Assembly: GCA_950097015.1 (NCBI GenBank)
Contig: CATNEN010000018.1
Span: forward strand, 157,967 to 221,966
Length of the DNA: 64,000 nucleotides
Direction: 5' to 3'
From: Macrostomum hystrix
Lineage: Eukaryota > Platyhelminthes > Macrostomidae
Under the pieces are notes generated by a model. The model was not told where the DNA came from, did no database searches, and saw only the letters and a list, made by a program, of their open reading frames with translations. Positions within the stretch are counted from its first letter, which is position 1. Every line of letters starts with the position of its first letter. Below are positions 11,001-21,800 of this stretch, in pieces. The position numbers were made by a program, and so were the translations under genes.

Positions 11001-13094
11001 CTTCTCTTCTTCCCTTCTCCTCTTCTTCTCCTCCTATTCTCTTCTCTCTTCTTCTCTTCTTCACTCCTCTTCTCTTCTCTTCTCTCCTCTTCTCTTCCCT
11101 TCTCTCCTCTTCTCTTCTCTTCTTCTCTTCTTTCCCCTTCTCTTCTCTCCTCTTCTCTTCTCTTCTCTTCTCTTCTTTTCTTCTCTTCTTTTCTTCTCTT
11201 CTCTTCTCTTCTCTTCTTTTCTTCTCTTCTTTTCTTCTCTTCTCTTCTCTTCTTCTCTTCTCTTCTCTTCTCTTCTTTTTTCTTCTCTTCTTCTCTTCTC
11301 TTCTCTTCTCTTCTCTTCTCTTCTCCTCTTCTCTTCTCTTCTTCTCTTCTTCTTTCCCTTCCCTTCTTCTTTCCCCTTCTCTTCTCTCGTCTTCTCTTCT
11401 CTTCTTTTCTTCTCTTCTCTTCTCTTCTTCTCTTCTCTTCTTTTCTTTTTCTCTTCTTTTCTCTTCTCTTCTCTTCTTTTCTTTTCTCTTCTCCTCTTCT
11501 CTTCTCTTCTTTTTTCTTCTCTTCTCTTCTCTTCTCTTCTCTTCTCTTCTCTCCTCTTCTCTTCTCTTCTCTCCTCTTCTCTTCCCTTCTCTTCTCTTCT
11601 CTTCTCTTCTTCTCTTTTTCTCTTCTCTTCTTCTCTTCTCTTCTTTTCTCTTCTTTTCTTCTCTTCTTTTCTTCTCTTCTCTTCTCTTCTCTTCTTCCCT
11701 TCTCCTCTTCTTCTCCTCCTCTTCTCTTCTCTCTTTTTCTCTTCTTCTCTCCTCTTCTCTTCTCTTCTCTCCTCTTCTCTTCCCTTCTCTCCTCTTCTCT
11801 TCCCTTCTCTTCTCTTCTCTTCTCTTCTTCTCTTCTCTTCTCTTCTCCTTTTCTCTTCTCTTCTCCTCTTCTCCTCTCTTCTTCTCTTCTTCTTTCCCTT
11901 CGCTTCTTCTTTCCCCTTCTCTTCTCTCCTCTTCTCTTCTCTTCTCTTCTCTTCTTTTCTTCTCTTCTCTTTTCTTCTCTTCTTTTCTCTTCTTCTCTTC
12001 TCTTCTTTTCTTCTTCTCTTCTTTTCTCTTCTCTTCTCTTCTTTTCTTTTCTCTTCTCCTCTACTCTTCTCTTCTTTTTTCTTCTCTTCTCTTCTCTTCT
12101 CTTCTCTTCTTCTCTTCTTCTCTCTTTTCTTCTCTTCTCTTCTCTTCTCTTCTCTTCTTCTCTTCTCTTCTTTTCTCTTCTTTTCTTCTCTTCTTTTCTT
12201 CTCTTCTCTTCTCTTCTCTGCTTCCCTTCTCCTCTTCTTCTCCTCCTCTTCTCTTCTCTCTTCTTCTCTTCTTCTCTCCTCTTCTCTTCTCTTCTTTTCT
12301 TCTCTTCTCTTCTCTTCTCTTCTTCTCTTCTCTTCTCTTCTCTTCTTTTTTCTTCTTTTCTTCTCTTCTCTTCTCTTCTCTTCTTTTTTCTTCTCGTCTT
12401 CTCTTCTCTTCTCTTCTCTTCTTTTTTCTTCTCTTCTTCTCTTCCCTTCTCTTCTCTTCTCTTCTCTTCTCTTCTCTTCTCTTCTTCTCTTCTCTTCTCT
12501 TCTCTTCTCTTCTCTTCTCTTCTCTTCTCCTCTTCTCTTCTTCTTTCCCTTCCCTTCTTCTTTCCCCTTCTCTTCTCTTCTTTTCTTCTCTTCTTTTCTT
12601 CTCTTCTCTTCTCTTCTCTTCTTCCCTTCTCCTCTTCTTCTCCTCCTCTTCTCTTCTCTCTTCTTCTCTTCTCTTCTCTTCTCTTCTTTTCTTCTCTTCT
12701 CTTCTCTTCTTCTCTTCTCTTCTTTTCTTTTTCTCTTCTTTTCTCTTCTCTTCTCTTCTTTTCTTTTCTCTTCTCCTCTTCTCTTCTCTTCTTTTTTCTT
12801 CTCTTCTCTTCTCTTCTCTTCTCTTCTCTTCTCTCCTCTTCTCTTCTCTTCTCTCCTCTTCTCTTCCCTCTCTTCTCTTCTCTTCTTCTCTTCTCTTCTC
12901 TTCTCCTCTTATCTTCTCTTCTTTTCTTCTCTTCTCTTCTCTTCTTCTCTTCTCTTCTTTTCTTTTTCTCTTCTTTTCTCTTCTCTTCTTTTTTCTTCTC
13001 CTCTTCTCTTCTCTTCTCTTCCCTTCTCTTCTCTTCTCTTCTCTTCTCTTCTCTTCTCTCCTCTTCTCTTCTCTTCTCTCCTCTTCTCTTCCCT
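8095..13094. repeat. 5-kb polypyrimidine tract 2
   Basis: About 5 kb of essentially pure C/T on the plus strand, made of ttctc, cttctt, tttttc and cccttc blocks. Rare non-pyrimidine bases act as markers. For example ttgttctc occurs at about 9422 and 10533, cttatctt at about 9615 and 10727, and cctattctc at about 9921 and 11032. These show a tandem duplication of about 1.11 kb inside the tract. The tract ends in ttccctgtag, which is the splice acceptor of the DEG/ENaC exon. It can form mirror-repeat triplex (H-DNA). The 1,600-1,800-codon open frames across it are artefacts. Confidence 0.97.
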
Positions 13095-13098
13095 GTAG

Positions 13099-13490
13099 TG
13101 CAGAACAAATGGCCAAACGATGCTAATGAGACACAGCAGGCACTGATCGAGGCAGTTCAACGCAACATTGAACAGGCGGAAGGTCGAGGCGAAAGCACTG
13201 AAGTGCTAGAAGAGATACTTGAGGTGCTTAAAAATGACCCGCATGCGCTAAAGCGGTTCGCAAAGCTTACAGTCTACAGCCACTCCACGATGGGTAGCAT
13301 TGTGCGCGAGAACTGGGCCTACCTGGCCCGCAATCTGGCATCCGACATCGGCGGCATCCTTGGTCTCTGGCTAGGCGTGTCAATTATTAGCACCTTCGAG
13401 TTCTTCGAGCTATTTATCAGGCTTTTCAGTGTCAGACGAAAGCAAAACCATCAGCAACAAGCAGCCGCCGCCGATGCCGAGCTGACTTAG
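13099..13490 (+). CDS. DEG/ENaC sodium channel, last exon (partial)
   Basis: The frame is open from the acceptor ttccctgtag|tgcagaac to TAG at 13490 (about 130 aa). It encodes the C-terminal end of a degenerin/epithelial sodium channel (ASIC/FaNaC superfamily), a trimeric plasma-membrane cation channel. Visible features, in order: KWPND, which matches the pre-TM2 palm segment; a helical insert; KLTVYSHS, matching the KLNVYF-type strand of the family; then SDIGGILGLWLGVSI, the hallmark pore helix (TM2) with GVS in the Gly-x-Ser selectivity-filter position; and a short Q- and A-rich cytoplasmic tail. The exon enters with two bases of a codon. TM1 and extracellular-domain exons are not in the 13 kb upstream, so either the intron is very long or the assembly is broken here. 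A second AG five bases on (gtgcag|aac) is an alternative acceptor. Confidence 0.92.
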
Positions 13491-14261
13491 GCCTAGACCG
13501 AAGTCAATACACAGTTTGAGGTTGTCGCCTTACATATTTTCTATATTCTTTGAGACATCAGGCTATTGACTATTAGCTTACTATTAGCTAGAAATTGTTT
13601 TAGACAACGCCTTTTAGACTATTTAGGAACACAAAAAATAATGAATTACCAAAATAGGAAGGTGTTGTCTTTAAGGAATACTAATGAGCAAAATATAAAG
13701 GAAATTTTATTTTTCAATGATTTCCTATTACTAAGCTGGTGTAACCAATGCGATGGACCTTGCGATGAGCTGAATCCCCCGAGTTTACTGGGACTTTAAC
13801 TTAAACAACCGCAATGTACGCGATAGAAGCGTGTGCTGTCTCTCAATGCCTGTTTTACAGTACACAAATCAATTTTATTTTGCTAGTCTAATTTGTACGA
13901 GACAAGTGCGCCTGTCATCGAATCTTATTAGCAGAGTCAGTTTACTGCTACTACCACACTGTATGCTATAGAATGGTCTGCTGCGTTTCTCTACCTGTAA
14001 CTCATAAAATATATTGTCTACTTCGCTTTTGCTAGTGATTGTAACTACGCCTGCCACTTCATTCATGCGATTCCCTATACCTGTACTCCTCGAAATGCTG
14101 GTAGCTGTCAGAGACTAAATGGAACTCAGCGCCACCTATAATCTGTCAATCGATAAAGCTAATCAGTGATAAGATTACTTTGCGTGCAGATATGCCCATG
14201 AAGTACTCATTTACATGAAGTTAAGCAAATTCTCTGATTTCAGAAATTTACTTTCGAGGAA
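13491..14261. other. 3' flank of the channel exon, no gene seen
   Basis: This AT-rich stretch probably includes the channel's 3' UTR. No clean AATAAA is visible close to the stop. I see no other coding or RNA feature. Confidence 0.4.
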
Positions 14262-16120
14262 GAACAGCAAGCATTCAAACTAAACATGCCACAATTAGAC
14301 ACTCATGAGTAAAAACAGCAAGCATTCAAACTAAACATGCCACAATTAGACACTCATGAGTAAAAACAGCAAGCATTCAAACTAAATATGGCACAATTAG
14401 ACACTCATGAGTAAAAACAGCAAGCATTCAAACTAAACATGCCACAATTAGACACCCATGAGTAAAAACAGCAAGCATTCAAAATAAACATGCCACAATT
14501 AGACACTCATGAGTAAAAACAGCAAGCATTCAAACTAAACATGCCACAATTAGACACTCATGAGTAAAAACAGCAAGCATTCAAACTAAATATGGCACAA
14601 TTAGACACTCATGAGTAAAAACAGCAAGCATTCAAACTAAACATGCCACAATTAGACACTCATGAGTAAAAACAGCAAGCATTCAAACTAAACATGCCAC
14701 AATTAGACACTCATGAGTAAAAACAGCAAGCATTCAAACTAAATATGCCACAATTAGACACTCATGAGTAAAAACAGCAAGCATTCAAACTAAATATGCC
14801 ACAATTAGACACCCATGAGTAAAAACAGCAAGCATTCAAACTAAACATGCCACAATTAGACACTCATGAGTAAAAACAGCAAGCATTCAAACTAAATATG
14901 GCACAATTAGACACTCATGAGTAAAAACAGCAAGCATTCAAACTAAATATGGCACAATTAGACACTCATGAGTAAAAACAGCAAGCATTCAAACTAAACA
15001 TGCCACAATTAGACACTCATGAGTAAAAACAGCAAGCATTCAAACTAAATATGCCACAATTAGACACTCATGAGTAAAAACAGCAAGCATTCAAACTAAA
15101 CATGCCACAATTAGACACTCATGAGTAAAAACAGCAAGCATTCAAACTAAATATGGCACAATTAGACACTCATGAGTAAAAACAGCAAGCATTCAAACTA
15201 AATATGGCACAATTAGACACTCATGAGTAAAAACAGCAAGCATTCAAACTAAATATGCCACAATTAGACACCCATGAGTAAAAACAGCAAGCATTCAAAC
15301 TAAATATGGCACAATTAGACACCCATGAGTAAAAACAGCAAGCATTCAAACTAAATATGGCACAATTAGACACCCATGAGTAAAAACAGCAAGCATTCAA
15401 ACTAAATATGCCACAATTAGACACCCATGAGTAAAAACAGCAAGCATTCAAACTAAATATGGCACAATTAGACACCCATGAGTAAAAACAGCAAGCATTC
15501 AAACTAAATATGCCACAATTAGACACCCATGAGTAAAAACAGCAAGCATTCAAACTAAATATGCCACAATTAGACAATCATGAGTAAAAACAGCAAGCAT
15601 TCAAACTAAATATGCCACAATTAGACACTCATGAGTAAAAACAGCAAGCATTCAAACTAAATATGGCACAATTAGACACCCATGAGTAAAAACAGCAAGC
15701 ATTCAAACTAAATATGCCACAATTAGACACCCATGAGTAAAAACAGCAAGCATTCAAACTAAACATGCCACAATTAGACACTCATGAGTAAAAACAGCAA
15801 GCATTCAAACTAAATATGCCACAATTAGACACTCATGAGTAAAAACAGCAAGCATTCAAACTAAATATGCCACAATTAGACACCCATGAGTAAAAACAGC
15901 AAGCATTCAAACTAAATATGCCACAATTAGACACTCATGAGTAAAAACAGCAAGCATTCAAACTAAATATGCCACAATTAGACACCCATGAGTAAAAACA
16001 GCAAGCATTCAAACTAAACATGCCACAATTAGACACTCATGAGTAAAAACAGCAAGCATTCAAACTAAACATGCCACAATTAGACACTCATGAGTAAAAA
16101 CAGCAAGCATTCAAACTAAA
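14262..16120. repeat. 51-bp satellite, about 36 units
   Basis: The unit contains acagcaagcattcaaactaa and gccacaattagacactcatg. Variants alternate at a few sites (acatg/atatg, gccac/ggcac, actca/accca) in a patchy order suggesting unequal exchange or gene conversion. The period is a multiple of three, which explains a short open frame on the minus strand with 17-residue repeats; I do not regard that as coding. Confidence 0.97.
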
Positions 16121-17072
16121 TGCTGAACGGCTGTTCAGTCCATGGACTGGGGGGATGCCACACACACCACAGGGCTAATATACAGCTAATACAAATATCT
16201 GAATAGTATAATACGTTATACTATATTCTATTAGATTGCTAACATATGGCAGACCAGTTCCTCCCATCATGCTTACGAACGCCTCGCTCAAGAAATAGCA
16301 CTAACCTAGCAACCTACGTGCTTGGCGCAACGCATAACAAACAACACAAAGGTGCACAAATAGTCAAAAGTGGTAAGAATTGATATTGCAGTTTGAGCAC
16401 TTTATTTTCGATTACCGCATGAGCACAGAACAGATAGCCTTGAAACCGTGATAAACCATACGTATGGCGGCGTAGATTACGCCAGTTGACTGGTAGGCAA
16501 TATTCAGATCGCATTTCATTCTTTATTTTTTTAACGGACACTCGCATCGAACTACTGTGAGTAGTTCAAAATCTTGAGTAAAACGCGTAGACTTGTCGCA
16601 TTGGGATACCGTCTTTGGGTCAATAAAGACAAAGTCCTCAGTCCTCAGTCCTCAGTCCCCCTGAGGACTCTGTGGCCCTGCCAGACTCCCAGGATGACCA
16701 GCAGCAGAGCGCTCCCAGGTAGCTGGGCGAGCATCCAAGTACTCAAACCGCCTGTCTCAAGACAACAAGCTGGAGTCCTGACATGAGGAATATAGAGCGT
16801 TCAAGAAGATACTAGCCATAAGCTTGAATAGCCCCATATTGCAGCTTTGCATGGCGAGCTGGAATAAGTGGGATTACTTCAGTACAATGTGATAAAAACA
16901 TAAGTTTAATTATGATTTTAAAGAAACATTAAAAGCCAATAATTACCCATACTTCACAGCAAAAAACTGGACATGGCAGAATGGCAGATAAGCCTCTCTC
17001 ACAGAAAAATTATCAAAATATTATCAATTTAAGTATCTGAAATTGTTTAAAAGTATTCTCACAATAAACTTG
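16121..17072. other. intergenic stretch with short dispersed repeats
   Basis: gttcagtccatggactgggg at 16133-16152 recurs exactly, inverted, at 26538-26557. The segment 16389-16433 (cagtttgagcactttatttt...) matches 18291-18335 at about 80%. Near 16642-16670 tandem tcctcag units form a perfect hairpin of agtcctcag against ctgaggact. No gene is supported. Confidence 0.5.
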
Positions 17073-17419
17073 TACTTTTGTGGTGAACATTGTGAGTAGC
17101 TGCTTTTTTTAATAATTTGTTTATCTTGGTTCTGAATTTTTTATTATTAACTATGCTTTGACATGCACAGCTGATTTCCAGAGACAAAAAATGTTACTTG
17201 TAAGCAAATCCTGATTGATTCCAGTGTTAATAAAAAATATGGTGGAATAATACATAAAAAATATGTTTCTTTAAAAATAAAATGGTAAGAAATATGCCAA
17301 TAGATTACATCTCCAAGTTAAATAAGCTATCCTAATTGTAAAAATATATGATTGGGGAGTTGAAGAAGCAACTGTGTTTTAGGTAACTTAAACTACTTTT
17401 GAATTTCACCACAAAAGTA
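17073..17419. mobile_element. candidate Tc1/mariner-type MITE (347 bp)
   Basis: tacttttgtggtgaa at 17073-17087 and ttcaccacaaaagta at 17405-17419 are perfect 15-bp inverted ends, so the terminal repeat CTTTTGTGGTGAA is flanked by TA on both sides, the target used by Tc1/mariner elements. The interior is AT-rich with no transposase frame. At the right end an extra hairpin overlaps (aactacttttg with caaaagtagtt). Confidence 0.5.
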
Positions 17420-17543
17420 GTTGATTCACATTTTAATTTCTAACCTCACTGTGGCATATGATATGCAATTCTAACTGTGTTCTGTGAAAAAAAAATTTAT
17501 TGAAATGTGTTTTTTAATCGTTTTATGGCTACAACTGTCTCAG

Positions 17544-17957
17544 TATGGGCGGATAGCTCAAATGGGTGGATAGCTCAGTCAGTAAGGTGTCGGACTCTGG
17601 ATCAGATGGTCCTGGGTTCGACTCCCGACCTAGTCTAGAACTATTCGTGCAGCCTTTGGCAAGCTGCTTTGCCCTGATGTGCACACAGTCTACTCAGCTG
17701 CAAATGAGTACTGACATTTCGTCGGGTAATAATAATTCTGGCTGGTGTGGAATAAAGCAGTTCTGTGCAGCAATTCTGTGGGGTTTGGATGCTGCCGAAA
17801 TGTTTGGAAAAATAAATTCCATTGCTGACACGCAGCTGTCAACCAGTGTCCGAGAGAGCCGGGGAGTACAATAGGTGTGCAGTACCCACCTGCTAGTGTG
17901 CTTGACACACAACACCTGCACTGGCCCTTGGGTCTAGTGTCAATTATTATTATTATA
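17544..17957 (+). mobile_element. tRNA-derived SINE with 11-bp target-site duplication
   Basis: The head carries RNA polymerase III promoter boxes: an A box (tagctcagtcagtaagg) and a B box (gggttcgactccc), in a tRNA-like order with an incomplete cloverleaf. The middle (tttggcaagctgctttgccc followed by agtctactcagctgcaaatg) resembles a central module I know from other invertebrate SINEs. The tail is (att)n. It is flanked by the perfect direct repeat aactgtctcag at 17533-17543 and 17958-17968. A partial second head (gggcggatagctcaaat) precedes the main one, as if the first bases were duplicated. Confidence 0.88.
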
Positions 17958-17982
17958 ACTGTCTCAGGGCAACTTTTCTCAG

Positions 17983-18232
17983 CATACATGTGCAACCTCC
18001 CAAATCTTAGCCGGCTGTGCGACTTAGTTTTTTCTCTATTTATGACTTAGTTTGCTCTCATTTGCTCTATTTTTCTCTCCCCTTTTTCCTCTTCTTCACG
18101 CCTTCCTTTTTTGTCCCTTGGTCCCCCCTGTGATTTTTTGTGCTTGGTTGATTGGTCTTTGCGACTTACCTTGCTTGGCCCTCGTTTCACCCGGCCGGTT
18201 CGGCTGGGTCGGCCGGGTGTTGCGCATGTATG
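17983..18232 (+). mobile_element. MITE copy A, 8-bp target-site duplication
   Basis: A 250-bp unit with terminal inverted repeats CATACATGTGCAAC and GTTGCGCATGTATG (13 of 14 match). It is flanked by a perfect 8-bp direct repeat, tttctcag at 17975-17982 and 18233-18240. The inner end is GC-rich and palindromic (acccggccggttcggctggg). There is no ORF for a transposase, so it is non-autonomous. An 8-bp duplication fits the hAT superfamily among others. Confidence 0.88.
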
Positions 18233-18240
18233 TTTCTCAG

Positions 18241-18400
18241 ATTATAGATATCTCTTTAATATACTTTGCAAGAGCTTCTATTATATATGACAGTTAGAGC
18301 ACTTTACTTTCAAATATCACATGAGCACAGAACACAAATATCTCACTTTCTGCCATTCATATTGTGCCATTAAGTAGTTTCACTTATCTAGGTTTGATTT
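18241..18400. other. spacer between the two MITE copies
   Basis: This AT-rich spacer includes 18291-18335, which matches 16389-16433. It contains no coding region. Confidence 0.5.
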
Positions 18401-18408
18401 ATCTCTGT

Positions 18409-18688
18409 CATACATGCGCAACACCCGGCCGACCTGGCCGAACCGGCCGGGTAAAACGAGGGCCAAGCAAGGTAAGTCGCAAAAACCAATGGACCAAGCG
18501 CAAAAAATCAAAGGGGAGACCAAGGGACAAAAAAGGAAGGCGTGAAGAAAAGGAAAAAGGGGAGAGAAAAAGAGAGCAAATGAGAGCAAACTAAGTCGTA
18601 AATAGAGCAATGAAACGAACTAAGTCGCAAATGAGAGCAAAAACTAAGTCGCATGGCTGGCTAAGATTTGGGAGGTTGCTCATGTATG
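18409..18688 (-). mobile_element. MITE copy B, inverted relative to A
   Basis: A 280-bp relative of copy A in opposite orientation, with the same terminal repeats (catacatgcgcaac at the left, gttgctcatgtatg at the right). It is flanked by its own perfect 8-bp direct repeat, atctctgt at 18401-18408 and 18689-18696. The extra length comes from a repeated actaagtcgcaaatgagagc motif near its right end. Together A and B could form a long foldback in RNA or single-stranded DNA. Confidence 0.88.
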
Positions 18689-18810
18689 ATCTCTGTTTTC
18701 TGGCAACAAAATTTGCTTTGTGTGTTATAATTGCTTTTACAGAACTACTTCCAATGCAGTTTAGCATAACTTCACTGCTAATTTTGGCCTTGATTCCAAC
18801 ATTGCTTAAT

Positions 18811-21800
18811 CTCTTCTTCTTCTCTTCTCTCTCTTCTTTTCTTCTCTTCTCTTCTTTTCTTCTCTTCTTTTCTTCTCTTCTCTTCTCTTCTTCTCTTCTC
18901 TTCTCTTCTCTTCTTTTTTCTTCTCTTCTTCTCTTCTCTTCTCTTCTCTTCTCTTCTCTTCTCTTCTCCTCTTCTCTTCTCTTCTTCTCTTCTTCTTTCC
19001 CTTCCCTTCTTCTTTCCCCTTCTCTTCTCTCCTCTTCTCTTCTCTTCTTTTCTTCTCTTCTCTTCTCTTCTTCTCTTCTCTTCTTTTCTTTTTCTCTTCT
19101 TTTCTCTTCTCTTCTCTTCTTTTCTTTTCTCTTCTCCTCTTCTCTTCTCTTCTTTTTTCTTCTCTTCTCTTCTCTTCTCTTCTCTTCTCTTCTCTCCTCT
19201 TCTCTTCTCTTCTCTCCTCTTCTCTTCCCTTCTCTTCTCTTCTCTTCTCTTCTTCTCTTTTTCTCTTCTCTTCTTCTCTTCTCTTCTTTTCTCTTCTTTT
19301 CTTCTCTTCTTTTCTTCTCTTCTCTTCTCTTCTCTTCTTCCCTTCTCCTCTTCTTCTCCTCCTCTTCTCTTCTCTCTTCTTCTCTTCTTCTCTCCTCTTC
19401 TCTTCTCTTCTCTCCTCTTCTCTTCCCTTCTCTCCTCTTCTCTTCCCTTCTCTTCTCTTCTCTTCTCTTCTTCTCTTCTCTTCTCTTCTCCTTTTCTCTT
19501 CTCTTCTCCTCTTCTCCTCTCTTCTTCTCTTCTTCTTTCCCTTCCCTTCTTCTTTCCCCTTCTCTTCTCTCCTCTTCTCTTCTCTTCTCTTCTCTTCTTT
19601 TCTTCTCTTCTCTTTTCTTCTCTTCTTTTCTCTTCTTCTCTTCTCTTCTTTTCTTCTTCTCTTCTTTTCTCTTCTCTTCTCTTCTTTTCTTTTCTCTTCT
19701 CCTCTTCTCTTCTCTTCTTTTTTCTTCTCTTCTCTTCTCTTCTCTTCTCTTCTTCTCTTCTTCTCTCTTTTCTTCTCTTCTCTTCTCTTCTCTTCTCTTC
19801 TTCTCTTCTCTTCTTTTCTCTTCTTTTCTTCTCTTCTTTTCTTCTCTTCTCTTCTCTTCTCTGCTTCCCTTCTCCTCTTCTTCTCCTCCTCTTCTCTTCT
19901 CTCTTCTTCTCTTCTTCTCTCCTCTTCTCTTCTCTTCTTTTCTTCTCTTCTCTTCTCTTCTCTTCTTCTCTTCTCTTCTCTTCTCTTCTTTTTTCTTCTT
20001 TTCTTCTCTTCTCTTCTCTTCTCTTCTTTTTTCTTCTCTTCTTCTCTTCTCTTCTCTTCTCTTCTTTTTTCTTCTCTTCTTCTCTTCCCTTCTCTTCTCT
20101 TCTCTTCTCTTCTCTTCTCTTCTCTTCTTCTCTTCTCTTCTCTTCTCTTCTCTTCTCTTCTCTTCTCTTCTTCTCTTCTCTTCTTCTTTCCCTTCCCTTC
20201 TTCTTTCCCCTTCTCTTCTCTTCTTTTCTTCTCTTCTTTTCTTCTCTTCTCTTCTCTTCTCTTCTTCCCTTCTCCTCTTCTTCTCCTCCTCTTCTCTTCT
20301 CTCTTCTTCTCTTCTCTTCTCTTCTCTTCTCTTCTTCTCTTTTTCTCTTCTCTTCTTCTCTTCTCTTCTTTTCTCTTCTTTTCTTCTCTTCTTTTCTTCT
20401 CTTCTCTTCTCTTCTCTTCTTCCCTTCTCCTCTTCTTCTCCTCCTCTTCTCTTCTCTCTTCTTCTCTTCTTCTCTCCTCTTCTCTTCTCTTCTCTCCTCT
20501 TCTCTTCCCTCTCTTCTCTTCTCTTCTTCTCTTCTCTTCTCTTCTCCTCTTATCTTCTCTTCTTTTCTTCTCTTCTCTTCTCTTCTTCTCTTCTCTTCTT
20601 TTCTTTTTCTCTTCTTTTCTCTTCTCTTCTCTTCTTTTCTTTTCTCTTCTCCTCTTCTCTTCTCTTCTTTTTTCTTCTCTTCTCTTCTCTTCTCTTCTCT
20701 TCTCTTCTCTCCTCTTCTCTTCTCTTCTCTCCTCTTCTCTTCCCTTCTCTTCTCTTCTCTTCTCTTCTTCTCTTTTTCTCTTCTCTTCTTCTCTTCTCTT
20801 CTTTTCTCTTCTTTTCTTCTCTTCTTTTCTTCTCTTCTCTTCTCTTCTCTTCTTCCCTTCTCCTCTTCTTCTCCTCCTCTTCTCTTCTCTCTTCTTCTCT
20901 TCTTCTCTCCTCTTCTCTTCTCTTCTCTCCTCTTCTCTTCCCTTCTCTCCTCTTCTCTTCCCTTCTCTTCTCTTCTCTTCTCTTCTTCTCTTCTCTTCTC
21001 TTCTCCTTTTCTCTTCTCTTCTCCTCTTCTCCTCTCTTCTTCTCTTCTTCTTTCCCTTCCCTTCTTCTTTCCCCTTCTCTTCTCTCATCTTCTCTTCTCT
21101 TCTCTTCTTTTCTTCTCTTCTCTTTTCTTCTCTTCTTTTCTCTTCTTCTCTTCTCTTCTTTTCTTCTTCTCTTCTTTTCTCTTCTCTTCTCTTCTTTTCT
21201 TTTCTCTTCTCCTCTTCTCTTCTCTTCTTTTTTCTTCTCTTCTCTTCTCTTCTCTTCTCTTCTTCTCTTCTTCTCTCTTTTCTTCTCTTCTCTTCTCTTC
21301 TCTTCTCTTCTTCTCTTCTCTTCTTTTCTCTTCTTTTCTTCTCTTCTTTTCTTCTCTTCTCTTCTCTTCTCTGCTTCCCTTCTCCTCTTCTTCTCCTCCT
21401 CTTCTCTTCTCTCTTCTTCTCGTCTTCTCTCCTCTTCTCTTCTCTTCTTTTCTTCTCTTCTCTTCTCTTCTCTTCTTCTCTTCTCTTCTCTTCTCTTCTT
21501 TTTTCTTCTTTTCTTCTCTTCTCTTCTCTTCTCTTCTTTTTTCTTCTCTTCTTCTCTTCTCTTCTCTTCTCTTCTTTTTTCTTCTCTTCTTCTCTTCCCT
21601 TCTCTTCTCTTCTCTTCTCTTCTCTTCTCTTCTCTTCTTCTCTTCTCTTCTCTTCTCTTCTCTTCTCTTCTCTTCTCTTCTCCTCTTCTCTTCTTCTTTC
21701 CCTTCCCTTCTTCTTTCCCCTTCTCTTCTCTTCTTTTCTTCTCTTCTTTTCTTCTCTTCTCTTCTCTTCTCTTCTTCCCTTCTCCTCTTCTTCTCCTCCT

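Noticed and set aside
10730-13108. Long minus-strand frames encoding K/R/E repeats (792 codons here, 760 at 18806-21088, others)
   Set aside because: A purine-only strand lacks T and cannot form stops. Repeats have mixed 5- and 6-base periods and no start context, so a real single-alpha-helix protein is not supported.
8010-13490. 1,826-codon open frame and overlapping frames of about 1,680 codons on the plus strand
   Set aside because: The C/T tract contains no A or G, so no stop codon can occur in any plus frame. Only the last 130 codons, after the splice acceptor, show protein-family features.
15221-15577. Minus-strand ORF with 17-residue repeats
   Set aside because: Product of a 51-bp satellite whose period is divisible by three. 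It covers only part of the array because variant units create stops.
14262-16120. CRISPR array
   Set aside because: Evenly spaced repeats, but the whole 51-bp unit is conserved with no unique spacers, in a eukaryotic genome.
17564-17640. Functional tRNA gene
   Set aside because: A and B boxes are present, but the anticodon and acceptor stems do not pair and the unit continues into a SINE body with target-site duplication.
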